A stretch of 20,009 nt of DNA from Intestinibacter sp034113885 (GCF_034113885.1 NZ_JAXEWM010000224.1:1-20009), one strand, 5' to 3'; counted from the first letter of the stretch, positions 1 through 7,502 are shown. Notes: generated by a model from the letters alone, not told the origin. Program-made: numbers and translations.

Positions 1-1
1 A

Positions 2-691
2 ATAATCGGAGCTATGGATAAAGAGGTTAGTACTTTAATTAGCCTTATGGAAATAGAAAAAACAGTAGATAAAGCGAGTTTAAAATTTTATATAGGTAGC
101 TTAAAAGGAAAAAATGTAGTATTAGTGCAATGTGGAATAGGGAAAGTAAATGCTGCGCTATGTGCTCAAATACTTATAAGTGAATTCGGCGTTCAAGCAG
201 TTGTTAATACAGGTGTTGCAGGTGCTATACATTCATCTCTAGATGTAAATGATATAGTAATATCTACAGAAGCTATAGAGTACGATGTAGATGCTAGAGC
301 ATTTGGATATGAAAAGGGTCAAATACCTCAAATGGAAAACTCAGTATTTAAAGCAGATGAAAAATTAATAGAAGCTGCTTATAAATCAAGCTTAGAGCAA
401 GTAAAAAATCAAGACTTTAAAATCGTAAAAGGAAGAGTTGCTACAGGAGATATATTTATAAGCTCAAAGGAATTAAAGGACGAGCTAGACAATGATTTTA
501 AAGCTTATTGTGGTGAAATGGAGGGTGGAGCAATTGCCCATGTATGTACTTTAAATAATACTCCTTTCGTTATAATAAGAGCTATGTCTGATAAAGCTGA
601 TGGAAGTGCCAATGTGACATATGATGAATTTGTAGATAAGGCAGCTGAAAATTCTAAAGATATAGTACTTAGAATGTTAGAAGCTTTATAG
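2..691 (+). CDS. mtnN: 5'-methylthioadenosine/S-adenosylhomocysteine nucleosidase (5' end cut by window)
   Basis: Cleaves the N-glycosidic bond of methylthioadenosine and S-adenosylhomocysteine in the cytoplasm, recycling by-products of methylation and polyamine synthesis and feeding AI-2/methionine salvage. The frame is open to the left edge: residues I-I-G-A precede the first in-window ATG (14), matching the family's usual N-terminus (IGIIGAMDEEV). The ATG at 14 is therefore internal and the true start lies a few codons upstream, outside the window. Counting from the ATG at 14, the visible family features are the N-terminal Glu (E4), the GIGKVNAA stretch near 41-48, NTGVAGA near 65-71, the EMEGGAIAH segment with the substrate-binding Glu (E170), and the SD motif with the catalytic Asp (D193). 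Length fits the roughly 230-residue family. A strong terminator follows, so it ends its transcript. Pfs/MTAN identity is secure. Confidence 0.93.
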   Translation: MIGAMDKEVSTLISLMEIEKTVDKASLKFYIGSLKGKNVVLVQCGIGKVNAALCAQILISEFGVQAVVNTGVAGAIHSSLDVNDIVISTEAIEYDVDARAFGYEKGQIPQMENSVFKADEKLIEAAYKSSLEQVKNQDFKIVKGRVATGDIFISSKELKDELDNDFKAYCGEMEGGAIAHVCTLNNTPFVIIRAMSDKADGSANVTYDEFVDKAAENSKDIVLRMLEAL

Positions 692-718
692 AATTTAATC
701 GGATATTATAAAAAAAAC

Positions 719-774
719 AGGTGTTTTTGAATATTGTTTTGTTTAAAGTGATGTTTGAAAACACCTCTTTTTTT
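719..774 (+). terminator. Rho-independent terminator of mtnN
   Basis: A perfect 9-bp stem, AGGTGTTTT (719-727) with AAAACACCT (758-766), closes a loop of about 30 nt and is followed by a T run at 768-774. It lies 28 nt after the mtnN stop. The long loop is unusual but the arms and T-run are clear. Confidence 0.8.
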
Positions 775-915
775 CTAGAATTATGAAAAAATTATAAAAA
801 AACACAAAAATGTAAATAAAAAATTTATTAAAATTACATAGCGATAAAAAATTATTATAACCGTTGCAAAAACTGTGATATTTTTAAAAGTCAGCACATA
901 TAATTAAATCGATGA

Positions 916-932
916 TGTAACTTTTTTGTAAC
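916..932 (+). promoter_or_regulatory. Candidate WalR (YycF) box
   Basis: TGTAAC-TTTTT-TGTAAC matches exactly the known WalR consensus TGTWAH-N5-TGTWAH: two direct hexamers with a 5-nt spacer. It sits 39 nt upstream of the TATAAT at 972. A near match on the minus strand (AGTAAC-N5-TGTAAC, 1014 down to 998) has one mismatch. WalR boxes are known upstream of secreted wall hydrolases such as yocH, which like the downstream gene carries a 3D domain. Regulation is inferred; in such AT-rich DNA a chance match cannot be excluded. Confidence 0.5.
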
Positions 933-948
933 TATTTTATAAAAAGTG

Positions 949-977
949 TTTCAAAAATTACAAAAATGTAATATAAT
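949..977 (+). promoter_or_regulatory. Candidate sigma-A promoter of the SH3-3D gene
   Basis: Exact -10 TATAAT (972-977) with a weak -35 TTTCAA (949-954) at 17-bp spacing. A weak -35 is what an activator-dependent promoter would show, and the WalR-like box lies just upstream. Confidence 0.4.
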
Positions 978-1084
978 AAATTACAAGATAATAAAAAGTT
1001 ACAAAATTGTTACTTTTAAATCTTGAGGATAGAATTTCTTTAAGAAAAAATACTTGTTAAAAGTAAAAATTAGGAGGAATATTT

Positions 1085-1975
1085 ATGATTAAAAAAATTA
1101 CAAGTACCACGGTAGCTGCACTCACAATGTTGACTATGTTCAGTTCAAATGCTGTATATGCACAGAGTGATAAGGATGTAGATTCAAAAAAAGAGCAAGC
1201 GATAGTGAATGTAGATAAGTTAAATATAAGAAGTGGACCATCGACTTCTGATGATATTATAGGAGGCTTCGAATTAGATGATGAAGTTGATTTAATATCT
1301 ATAAAAAACGGATGGTATAAAATTGAATTGGAAGATGGTAAGGTAGCATGGACAAATGGACAATATATAACTTTAGACGGAGAAGTATCAGCGAAAAAAT
1401 TAAATGTTAGAACTGGTCCTTCTGTATTATACGATATAGTGGAATTTAAAGAAAAAGAAGATAAAGTAAAAATAATAAAGGCCGAAGATAATGGTTGGTA
1501 TGAAATAGAACTAAAGGATGGAAAAACAGGATATGTATGTGGTAAATATATAGAAACCGAAGCTAAAAATTTACATGACTACAGTGATTTGTACAATGTG
1601 GCAACTAAGTCTTCAAAATCACAATCAAGTAGTTCAAGTAAATCTACAAATTCGAAAAAAACATATGCTTCAAGTTCTTCAAAGAAAAAATCATCATCAA
1701 ATGCAGTAACTACTATGACAGTTAGCGCAACTGCATATGCAGGTGATGGTATAACTGCGACAGGAACAACTCCTAAGCCAGGAAGAACAATAGCTGTAGA
1801 TCCAAGAGTAATACCTTATGGAACTAGAGTTTATATACCAGCACTTGGCGGTACTTATATAGCAGAAGACTGCGGTGGTGGAATAAAAGGAAACAAAATT
1901 GATATATTTATGTCTAGTGAAGCTAAATGTAATTCATGGGGTGTTAGAAATATAGAAATTCAAATATTGAAGTAA
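1085..1975 (+). CDS. Secreted cell-wall protein, two SH3b domains plus C-terminal 3D domain
   Basis: Exported protein predicted to act on or bind peptidoglycan. In order: signal peptide (1-26, Lys-rich start, hydrophobic core, likely cleavage after AVYA); bacterial SH3 domain 1 (about 40-97, LNIRSGPS at 46-53); SH3 domain 2 (about 100-157, LNVRTGPS at 106-113); a Ser/Lys-rich linker (about 175-207); and a 3D domain (211-295). The three aspartates that name the 3D domain are D239 (AVDPRVIP), D262 (AEDCGGG) and D273 (KIDIF). The fold is that of MltA-type/YuiC lytic transglycosylases, so glycan-strand cleavage is the likely activity, with the SH3 repeats as wall anchors. Start chosen at ATG 1085, 6 nt after TAGGAGGA. 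Monocistronic: long leader before, terminator after. Architecture resembles B. subtilis YocH, which uses LysM instead of SH3 repeats. Confidence 0.85.
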   Translation: MIKKITSTTVAALTMLTMFSSNAVYAQSDKDVDSKKEQAIVNVDKLNIRSGPSTSDDIIGGFELDDEVDLISIKNGWYKIELEDGKVAWTNGQYITLDGEVSAKKLNVRTGPSVLYDIVEFKEKEDKVKIIKAEDNGWYEIELKDGKTGYVCGKYIETEAKNLHDYSDLYNVATKSSKSQSSSSSKSTNSKKTYASSSSKKKSSSNAVTTMTVSATAYAGDGITATGTTPKPGRTIAVDPRVIPYGTRVYIPALGGTYIAEDCGGGIKGNKIDIFMSSEAKCNSWGVRNIEIQILK

Positions 1976-2007
1976 AATTTTATACAAAACTCAATTTAAT
2001 TTTAAAA

Positions 2008-2047
2008 AATGGCTGGAATCTCAATAAATGAGTTTCAGTCATTTTTT
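2008..2047 (+). terminator. Terminator of the SH3-3D gene
   Basis: Imperfect hairpin: AATGGCTGGAA-CTCA (2008-2023, G-U pairs and one bulge) pairs with TGAGTTTCAGTCATT (2029-2043), followed by a T run at 2042-2047. It lies about 30 nt after the stop codon. Confidence 0.75.
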
Positions 2048-2235
2048 AAAATTTTTTGTGTAATTATATAGATAAGTATTTGTAATTAAATTAAAATATG
2101 TTATAATTAAATTAAAGTTATATATAACGCACAAAAAATATTCTAAAAATAATTCTAGAAAGTATATTATTTTTTGAAAAAAATAGTATAATAATATATG
2201 AAAAAAATATATTAAAATTATGGGAGGTAATACCA

Positions 2236-2616
2236 ATGGCTTATGAAGTAATACATACAAACAATGCGCCAGCTGCTATAGGACCATATTCTCAAGCAAT
2301 AAAAGCTGGAAACTTATTATTTATATCAGGACAAGTTCCATTTAATCCTGAAACAATGGAAGTAGTAGAAGGGGATGTAAAAGCTCAAACTGCTCAATCT
2401 TTAAAAAATCTTCAAGCTATATTAAAAGAAGCTGGAGCTGATTTCTCAAATGTAGTTAAAACTACAGTATTTATAAAAGATATGAATGAATTTGGACAAA
2501 TAAACGAAGTATACGCTGAATACTTTGGAGATAACAAACCTGCTAGAGCTTGTGTTGAAGTTGCTAGACTTCCAAAAGACGTAAAAGTTGAAATAGAATT
2601 AATAGCAGTATTATAA
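2236..2616 (+). CDS. ridA: RidA family reactive intermediate deaminase
   Basis: Hydrolyses reactive enamine/imine intermediates such as 2-aminoacrylate, released by PLP enzymes like serine/threonine dehydratase, to the keto acid plus ammonia; works as a cytoplasmic homotrimer. At 126 residues it has the standard length. Family features: N-terminal NAPAAIGPYSQA (10-21), SGQVPF (31-36), and the C-terminal signature around PARACVEVARLP (102-113) with the substrate-carboxylate-binding Arg (R104) and a conserved Glu (E120). Start ATG 2236 follows TGGGAGG (2221-2227) by 8 nt. It stands alone between terminators, so it is probably monocistronic. Its A/T-ending, uniform codon use suggests high expression. 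A PLP aminotransferase lies at 16979 but no physical link exists. Identity secure; the exact substrate range is not shown by sequence. Confidence 0.95.
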   Translation: MAYEVIHTNNAPAAIGPYSQAIKAGNLLFISGQVPFNPETMEVVEGDVKAQTAQSLKNLQAILKEAGADFSNVVKTTVFIKDMNEFGQINEVYAEYFGDNKPARACVEVARLPKDVKVEIELIAVL

Positions 2617-2623
2617 TAAACAT

Positions 2624-2662
2624 GGGGCTATCGCAAGATCATTTTTGCGTATAGCCTCTTTT
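2624..2662 (+). terminator. Terminator of ridA
   Basis: GGCTAT-CGCAA (2626-2636) pairs with TTGCG-TATAGCC (2645-2656) with one bulged A, followed by TCTTTT. Starts 8 nt after the ridA stop. Confidence 0.8.
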
Positions 2663-2683
2663 AAATTTATACCCAAATTAAAG

Positions 2684-2739
2684 GAGAGAGTGACCGAAAA
2701 ATAGATTTTGTACTCTATTTTTCGACACTCCCTTTTTTT
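2684..2739 (+). terminator. Second, tandem terminator between ridA and the EamA gene
   Basis: A longer hairpin 21 nt after the first: GAGTG plus CGAAAAATAGA on the left (within 2686-2705) pairs with TCTATTTTTCG plus CACTC on the right (2714-2730), then CC and seven Ts (2733-2739). It ends only 32 nt before the EamA start, so either it is a back-up terminator or it belongs to the EamA leader. Confidence 0.75.
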
Positions 2740-2771
2740 GATATAATTATCTTGATAAGGGAGGACGAGTT

Positions 2772-3680
2772 ATGAAGGATAAAACTTATTTAATATCAAA
2801 AATAGCGTTATTTTTGACAGCTATTATTTGGGGAAGCACTTTTGTGGTAGTAAAAGGAGCTACAGACACTATGCCGTCTAATTTTATAATGGCGATTAGA
2901 TTTACTGTAGGTAGTATAGTTTTAGGAATAATATTTAGGAAGAAATTTAAATTAATAGATAGGGGATATATAATTGGAGGTCTTGTGATGGGAGGCTCTC
3001 TTTGGATTTCATTTATAGTGCAGGTAGTAGGCTTAGCGTTAGATACAACTCCTGGAAAAAGTGCGTTTCTTACAGCTATTTATTGCGTTGTAGTTCCATT
3101 TTTATATTGGATTGTTTTTAAGGATAGACCTGATAAGTTTAATTTTATAGCGGCATTTATATGTATTATAGGAATAGGTATGGTATCCTTAAATGAAAAA
3201 TTGACAATATCTATGGGAGATATTTTAACTCTTATAGGAGGAGTGCTGTCGGCAGTGAATATAGTTGCTATTGCTTATTATTGTAAGGATAGGGATGAAT
3301 ATCTTTTGACTTTTTTACAGATATTTGTAGTCGCTGTTATATCATGGATAGCGACTATTATAACAGGTTCGTATCCGACTGTTTACAGTAGAGATGCATT
3401 TTTAGGAGTTACTTATTTAGGTGTATTTGCTACAGCTCTTTGTTTAGCATTTCAAAGCATTGGTCTTAAAAATACATCTGCATCTTCAGCATCTATAATA
3501 CTTAGTTTGGAATCAGTGTTTGGCGTTATTTTTTCTATTTTAATATACCATGAGCAGATAACTTTAAAATTAGGTATTGGATTTTTGTTGATATTTATCG
3601 CAGTTATAATATCAGAGACAAAGCTGAGTTTTTTATTTAAGAAAAAAGACAATATTTTAGAAGATGATAGTTTAATTTAA
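2772..3680 (+). CDS. EamA (DMT superfamily) metabolite transporter
   Basis: Integral membrane protein with about ten hydrophobic segments and two EamA repeats (about 10-140 and 150-282), as in drug/metabolite transporters that export amino acids or other small metabolites. Visible family features: N-terminal AIIWGSTFVVVKGA (17-30), and in the second repeat the SSASIILSLESVFGVIFS stretch (238-255) with a following Glu (HEQIT, 260-264), typical of EamA proteins. At 302 residues it has full length, with a short charged tail after the last helix. Start ATG 2772 follows GGGAGG with about 8 nt spacing. Monocistronic by context. Substrate cannot be told from sequence. A minus-strand ORF inside the gene is a reading-frame shadow. 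Confidence 0.88.
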   Translation: MKDKTYLISKIALFLTAIIWGSTFVVVKGATDTMPSNFIMAIRFTVGSIVLGIIFRKKFKLIDRGYIIGGLVMGGSLWISFIVQVVGLALDTTPGKSAFLTAIYCVVVPFLYWIVFKDRPDKFNFIAAFICIIGIGMVSLNEKLTISMGDILTLIGGVLSAVNIVAIAYYCKDRDEYLLTFLQIFVVAVISWIATIITGSYPTVYSRDAFLGVTYLGVFATALCLAFQSIGLKNTSASSASIILSLESVFGVIFSILIYHEQITLKLGIGFLLIFIAVIISETKLSFLFKKKDNILEDDSLI

Positions 3681-3703
3681 TAAATACTATTAAAGTATTA
3701 ATA

Positions 3704-3732
3704 TTTTAAAATCAAATTTGTTATGCTATAAT
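3704..3732 (+). promoter_or_regulatory. Extended -10 promoter of the HAD gene
   Basis: Exact TATAAT (3727-3732) directly preceded by TGC (3724-3726), an extended -10; weak -35 TTTTAA (3704-3709) at 17 bp. It lies 51 nt upstream of the HAD start. Just upstream, AATACT/AGTATT (3683-3699) forms a small hairpin without a proper T run, so termination of the EamA gene here is unclear. Confidence 0.55.
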
Positions 3733-3783
3733 ATCAGATAGGGTAATTTTAAACGCAAGAAATAATATAAATGAGGAATTCGT

Positions 3784-4605
3784 ATGAAATATAAATTAAT
3801 AGTTTCAGACATGGATGGAACACTTTTAGGAGATAACCACCAATTAACTGAAGAAAATAAAATAGCCTTGAGTAAGGCTTTAGAAAAAGGTGTAAAAATA
3901 GTTCCTGCTAGTGGAAGAATTTACGATTCTGCTAAGGAGCATTTTAATTTTTTAGATATAAATACTCCTTTAATCGCATGTAATGGAGCAATAATTAAAG
4001 AGACAAAGACAAATAAGCTAATATACAAAAACAGCGTTCCAAATGATATTTGTATGAAGATAATAGATGTTTTTGAAAAAAATGAAGTTTATTATCAGCT
4101 TTATTCAGAAAATACTATGATGTGCAAAAATCTTACCTCTAAAGACAAAGAAAAGACTAGGGAGAGATTAAAAAATTTCTTTAACGATCATGTAAATGTA
4201 CACTTTGGAGAAGATTTAAAGGAAGAAGCTTCTAAGCATAAGATTTTAAAATTAATAGCAATAGACGACCATGATATGGAAAAGCTAAAAAGAGTAAGAG
4301 AAGATCTTTCTAAAATTGAGGATATTGAGATGACTTCATCTTGGTACAACAATATCGAAATAATGCACAAAGGTGCAAATAAGGGAGAGGCTTTAAAGGC
4401 TTTAATCCAATATTTAGGTATAAATAGAGAAGAGGTCATAGCTTTTGGAGATAACTACAACGATTTACCGATGATAGAGCTAGCAGGACTAGGTGTAGTC
4501 ATGGGAAATGCAGATGAAGCAGTAAAGGAAAAAGCAGACTATGTTACTTCTACTAATATGGAAGATGGTGTAGCAAAGGCTATTTATAAATTTTTAGAAA
4601 TATAA
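3784..4605 (+). CDS. Cof-type HAD-IIB hydrolase (sugar/nucleotide phosphatase)
   Basis: Cytoplasmic Mg2+-dependent phosphatase of the Cof/YidA group. HAD motifs are complete: motif I DMDGT with nucleophile D9 and acid D11; motif II around PASGR with S43; motif III K200 in HKGANKGEAL; motif IV GDNYNDLPM with D223 and D227. The region from about 85 to 190 is the C2b cap that decides substrate choice. At 273 residues it has the normal length. Start ATG 3784 follows GAGGA. argH begins 45 nt after its stop with no terminator between, so both are probably co-transcribed, though no functional link is known. Family members dephosphorylate sugar phosphates, FMN or pyridoxal phosphate; the substrate is not predictable here. 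Confidence 0.9.
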   Translation: MKYKLIVSDMDGTLLGDNHQLTEENKIALSKALEKGVKIVPASGRIYDSAKEHFNFLDINTPLIACNGAIIKETKTNKLIYKNSVPNDICMKIIDVFEKNEVYYQLYSENTMMCKNLTSKDKEKTRERLKNFFNDHVNVHFGEDLKEEASKHKILKLIAIDDHDMEKLKRVREDLSKIEDIEMTSSWYNNIEIMHKGANKGEALKALIQYLGINREEVIAFGDNYNDLPMIELAGLGVVMGNADEAVKEKADYVTSTNMEDGVAKAIYKFLEI

Positions 4606-4650
4606 TTTTTAATCAATTTAAATTAAAGAAAATAGAGAGGATGAAAATAT

Positions 4651-5967
4651 ATGAAGTTATGGGGAGGCCGTTTTAGAAAAGGCGAAAACAAATTAATGGA
4701 GGAATTCAATAAATCTTTTGGATTCGATTGTGTTTTATACAAAAAGGATATAGAAGGAAGCTTAGCTCATGTATATATGCAAGTACAAGTTGGGCTTTTA
4801 ACTGAAGAAGAAGGAAAACAAATAACTGATGGACTTAATGGTATATTAGAAGATATCGAATCTGGAAAACTACCTTTAAGCGGGGATTACGAAGATATCC
4901 ACAGCTTTGTTGAAATAAACTTAATAGAAAGAATCGGGGATGTAGGTAAAAAATTACATACTGCTCGTAGTAGAAATGACCAAGTTGCTTTAGATATGAG
5001 ATTATATGCTAGAGAAAAAGCAAACGACATGGTAGGTCATATAGCTAGCTTAAAGGAAACTATAAAAGAAGTAGCTGACAATAATTCAGTTATAATGCCA
5101 GGATACACTCATCTACAAAGAGCTCAAGTAGTTACATTTAAACATCATTTAATGGCATACTACAACATGTTTGATAGAGATGAAAAGAGAATAAAAAATG
5201 CTCTAGAAATACTAGATGAATCACCTCTAGGATGTGGAGCATTAGCTGGAACTACTCATAATATAGACAGAAATATTACAGCAGAAAAATTAGGCTTTAA
5301 AAAACCTATGGACAACTTTATGGATGGTGTAAGTGACAGAGATTACCTTCTTGAACTTATGAGTGATTTTTCTATAATAATGATGCACTTAAGTAGATTA
5401 AGTGAAGAATTAGTATTATGGAGCTCTCAAGAATTTAAATTTATAGAAATGGACGACTTATTCACTACAGGAAGTTCTATAATGCCACAAAAGAAAAATC
5501 CAGATGGTGCAGAGCTTATAAGAGGTAAGACTGGTAGAGTTTATGGTAATTTATTTGCATTATTTACAGTAATGAAGGGTATACCACTAGCTTACAACAA
5601 AGATATGCAAGAAGATAAAGAAGGCTTCTTCGACAGTGTAAAAACTCTTGAAATGTGTATCCAAATAATGGAAGGTATGATAGGAACTCTAAAGGTTAGA
5701 GAAGACAACATGAAAAAAGCAGTTAAGGGAGGATTTTTAAACGCTACAGAAGTTGCTGACTACTTAGTTAATAAGAATGTTCCATTTAGAGATGCTCACA
5801 GTATAGTTGGACAAATAGTTATATACTGTGAAGACCACGACAAGGCTATAGAAGAATTAGAATTAGATGAATTATTAAAATTCAGCCCAGTATTTGAACA
5901 AGATATATATGATTTCATAGATTACAACAATATAATCGATAAAGGAATCAAGAAAAATTTAAAATAA
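4651..5967 (+). CDS. argH: Argininosuccinate lyase
   Basis: Catalyses the last step of arginine synthesis, argininosuccinate to arginine plus fumarate, as a cytoplasmic homotetramer of the fumarase/aspartase superfamily. Start MKLWGGRF is the canonical N-terminus. Three conserved regions are visible: HTARSRNDQ (103-111), GYTHLQRAQ (151-159) with catalytic-region H154, and the signature GSSIMPQKKNPD (274-285) with catalytic Ser S276. The protein has 438 residues, about 20 shorter than many ArgH (around 460), the difference lying at the C-terminus. ATG 4651 follows GAGAGGATG. Notably argG, its usual neighbour, is absent, so argininosuccinate synthesis is encoded elsewhere or missing. It follows the HAD gene closely and ends with its own terminator. 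Codon use is strongly A/T-ending and uniform. Confidence 0.95.
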   Translation: MKLWGGRFRKGENKLMEEFNKSFGFDCVLYKKDIEGSLAHVYMQVQVGLLTEEEGKQITDGLNGILEDIESGKLPLSGDYEDIHSFVEINLIERIGDVGKKLHTARSRNDQVALDMRLYAREKANDMVGHIASLKETIKEVADNNSVIMPGYTHLQRAQVVTFKHHLMAYYNMFDRDEKRIKNALEILDESPLGCGALAGTTHNIDRNITAEKLGFKKPMDNFMDGVSDRDYLLELMSDFSIIMMHLSRLSEELVLWSSQEFKFIEMDDLFTTGSSIMPQKKNPDGAELIRGKTGRVYGNLFALFTVMKGIPLAYNKDMQEDKEGFFDSVKTLEMCIQIMEGMIGTLKVREDNMKKAVKGGFLNATEVADYLVNKNVPFRDAHSIVGQIVIYCEDHDKAIEELELDELLKFSPVFEQDIYDFIDYNNIIDKGIKKNLK

Positions 5968-5989
5968 TAAGAGCGTTATAATATAAACG

Positions 5990-6035
5990 GCTGTCATATG
6001 AGATTATTAAAACTCTTATGACAGCTTTTATTTTT
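5990..6035 (+). terminator. Terminator of argH
   Basis: GCTGTCATATGAG (5990-6002) pairs with CTCTTATGACAGC (6013-6025) with one mismatch and a 10-nt loop, followed by a T-rich tract to 6035. Confidence 0.85.
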
Positions 6036-6060
6036 ATATAAAAAAATTTTCATCTATATT

Positions 6061-6106
6061 AAAAAACACCATAATTATTAGAAGCTAAGTCTAATAACTA
6101 GGGTGT
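6061..6106 (-). terminator. Terminator of the D,D-carboxypeptidase gene
   Basis: Read on the minus strand: ACACCC...TTATTAGA pairs with TCTAATAA...GGTGT, closed by a short loop and followed by a run of six Ts (6066-6061). It begins 8 nt after the minus-strand stop at 6115 and faces the argH terminator, insulating the convergent genes. Confidence 0.8.
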
Positions 6107-6114
6107 ATTATTTG

Positions 6115-7500
6115 TTATCTTTTGGGTTTTCTTTTTATATTATTAGAATTTTTTCTTTGAGTATTAGTATTTTTACGAGCTTTGGTATTTTTATGTTTAT
6201 TTTTATTAGCAATTCTTCTAAGTTTTCTTCTGTATTTTTTTCTTATTGCTATAAATAAGACGAATAATACAAATGCTAATATTAAAAATAAGATTATTTT
6301 AAATATTATTTTGAAGAAATTGCTTTCTGTAAAGAATGCAAAAGAACTATGTATTTCACTAGTAGAGACTAAATCGATAGTTTTTTCTAATTTATTTCCA
6401 TTGTAAACTTCTAATGTACCTACTTTATCGCCTTTATAAATTGGCAAATCGTAATCTAAATCTTCTTTACAAGAATAGTCAGAGCCGCTAGATTCGCCGT
6501 TTCTTAATACCAATTTATAGCTAGCCTTTGGTTGGTATATAAATTCTTTTTCTTTAGTAAATAATACTCTTTTTGTTTTTGTATATTCATCCTTATCGAT
6601 TATTGTTTTAGAAGAATAATTATCAAATCCATAATCTAATAGTGTTCTTGAGTCGACATATACGTTAGTTCCTGAACTTTTAAATACGGCAGCGATAACT
6701 CTCATATCGTTTTTTACAGCGCTACTCAAAAGACATCTTCCTGCAAGGTCTGTATATCCAGTTTTTATACCATCTACGATATCATATTTTATAGGTATAG
6801 ATTTACCTCTATAAGTTATTTTATTGTTAGATGTTAAAAATAAATTTGTATTAGTAAAATAGCGAGAAAATTCTACTTTACTATTAGCTGTATCTTGTTG
6901 TTTGAATGAGATTGATTTAGTGCTTACAATTTCTCTGATGACCTCTTCGCTCATAGCTTTTCTTGCAAGCATTGCCATATCATATGCTGTTGTGTAGTGG
7001 TTTTCATCTGGCAGACCGTGTGGATTATTAAAGTGGGTATTTAATGCACCAGCTTTTTTTGCTTCTTCGTTCATCAAATTAGCAAAGTCTCCGATTGAAC
7101 CACTTACATATTTTGCTAAAACTTCAGCTGCATCGTTTGAAGAGTGAATTAATAATCCTTGTAATAATTCCTTAACGGTAAATATTTCACCCTTTTTCAA
7201 ATACATACTAGATCCGTCTACCATTGGGTCTTCTGTAATTTCGATAGTGTCATTTAAATTTTTTACATTTTTAACAACTAAATAAGCTGTCCATATTTTT
7301 GTAGTCGATGCTGGGTAAACTTTAGCGTCGATATTTTTTCCACCTAATATTTTTCCAGTTTCATAGTCAATTACTACACCGTAATTAGCCTTTATATCAA
7401 CGCTATCATATGCTTCATCAGCAAAGGTTAAAATAGAAGAACTCATTATCATCATGGTTGTTAGTAGACACACTAGTAAGTATGATAACTTTTTTTTCAT
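6115..7500 (-). CDS. D-alanyl-D-alanine carboxypeptidase, DacF type (S11), with C-terminal TM and basic tail
   Basis: Serine-type penicillin-binding enzyme that trims the terminal D-Ala from peptidoglycan stem pentapeptides outside the membrane. The open frame extends to 7560, but the start was set at ATG 7500: GGAGG (7511-7507) lies 6 nt before it, and the encoded product begins with a proper signal peptide (MKKKLSYLL, hydrophobic core, cleavage near TFADEA, about 27). From that start (461 aa): SxxK motif S65-T-T-K68, SxN motif S120-S-N122, KTG motif K246-T-G248, all in the expected order of peptidase S11. A C-terminal domain (about 300-380) precedes a transmembrane helix (about 394-418) and a very basic tail of some 40 residues rich in Lys, Arg and Asn. 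The tail is unusual: most family members end with an amphipathic helix. Own promoter and terminator, divergent from comEA. Confidence 0.9.
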   Translation of the reverse strand: MKKKLSYLLVCLLTTMMIMSSSILTFADEAYDSVDIKANYGVVIDYETGKILGGKNIDAKVYPASTTKIWTAYLVVKNVKNLNDTIEITEDPMVDGSSMYLKKGEIFTVKELLQGLLIHSSNDAAEVLAKYVSGSIGDFANLMNEEAKKAGALNTHFNNPHGLPDENHYTTAYDMAMLARKAMSEEVIREIVSTKSISFKQQDTANSKVEFSRYFTNTNLFLTSNNKITYRGKSIPIKYDIVDGIKTGYTDLAGRCLLSSAVKNDMRVIAAVFKSSGTNVYVDSRTLLDYGFDNYSSKTIIDKDEYTKTKRVLFTKEKEFIYQPKASYKLVLRNGESSGSDYSCKEDLDYDLPIYKGDKVGTLEVYNGNKLEKTIDLVSTSEIHSSFAFFTESNFFKIIFKIILFLILAFVLFVLFIAIRKKYRRKLRRIANKNKHKNTKARKNTNTQRKNSNNIKRKPKR

Positions 7501-7502
7501 TT

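Larger units (their letters stand above)
775..1084 (+). other. Long AT-rich leader/upstream region of the SH3-3D gene
   Basis: About 310 nt without a supportable ORF, very rich in A and T. It holds several TGTAA/TTACA words on both strands (811, 833, 916, 927, 967, 980, 998), a WalR-like box (916-932), an exact TATAAT (972-977), an inverted repeat TGTAAT-N7-ATTACA (967-985) and a strong ribosome binding site (TAGGAGGA, 1071-1078). I see none of the conserved cores of c-di-GMP or c-di-AMP riboswitches, and no T-box. TSS-to-start distance would be about 100 nt if the TATAAT is used. Confidence 0.5.

Noticed and set aside
775..1084. c-di-AMP or c-di-GMP riboswitch in the SH3-3D leader
   Set aside because: Such switches are known before wall genes, but none of their conserved G-rich cores is present in this AT-rich stretch.
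1615..1710. Short-repeat array in the SH3-3D gene
   Set aside because: The repeated TCA/AGT/AAA triplets only encode the low-complexity Ser/Lys linker of the protein.
2080..2107. Possible promoter TTGTAA-16-TATAAT before ridA
   Set aside because: Matches are plausible, but the region is almost pure A/T and several equally good TATAAT words occur (2102, 2187); none can be preferred.
2039..2260. Minus-strand ORF of 73 codons in the gap before ridA
   Set aside because: Made of Ile/Leu/Phe/Tyr from AT-rich DNA, covers the SH3-3D terminator and the ridA start and leader, and has no convincing ribosome binding site.
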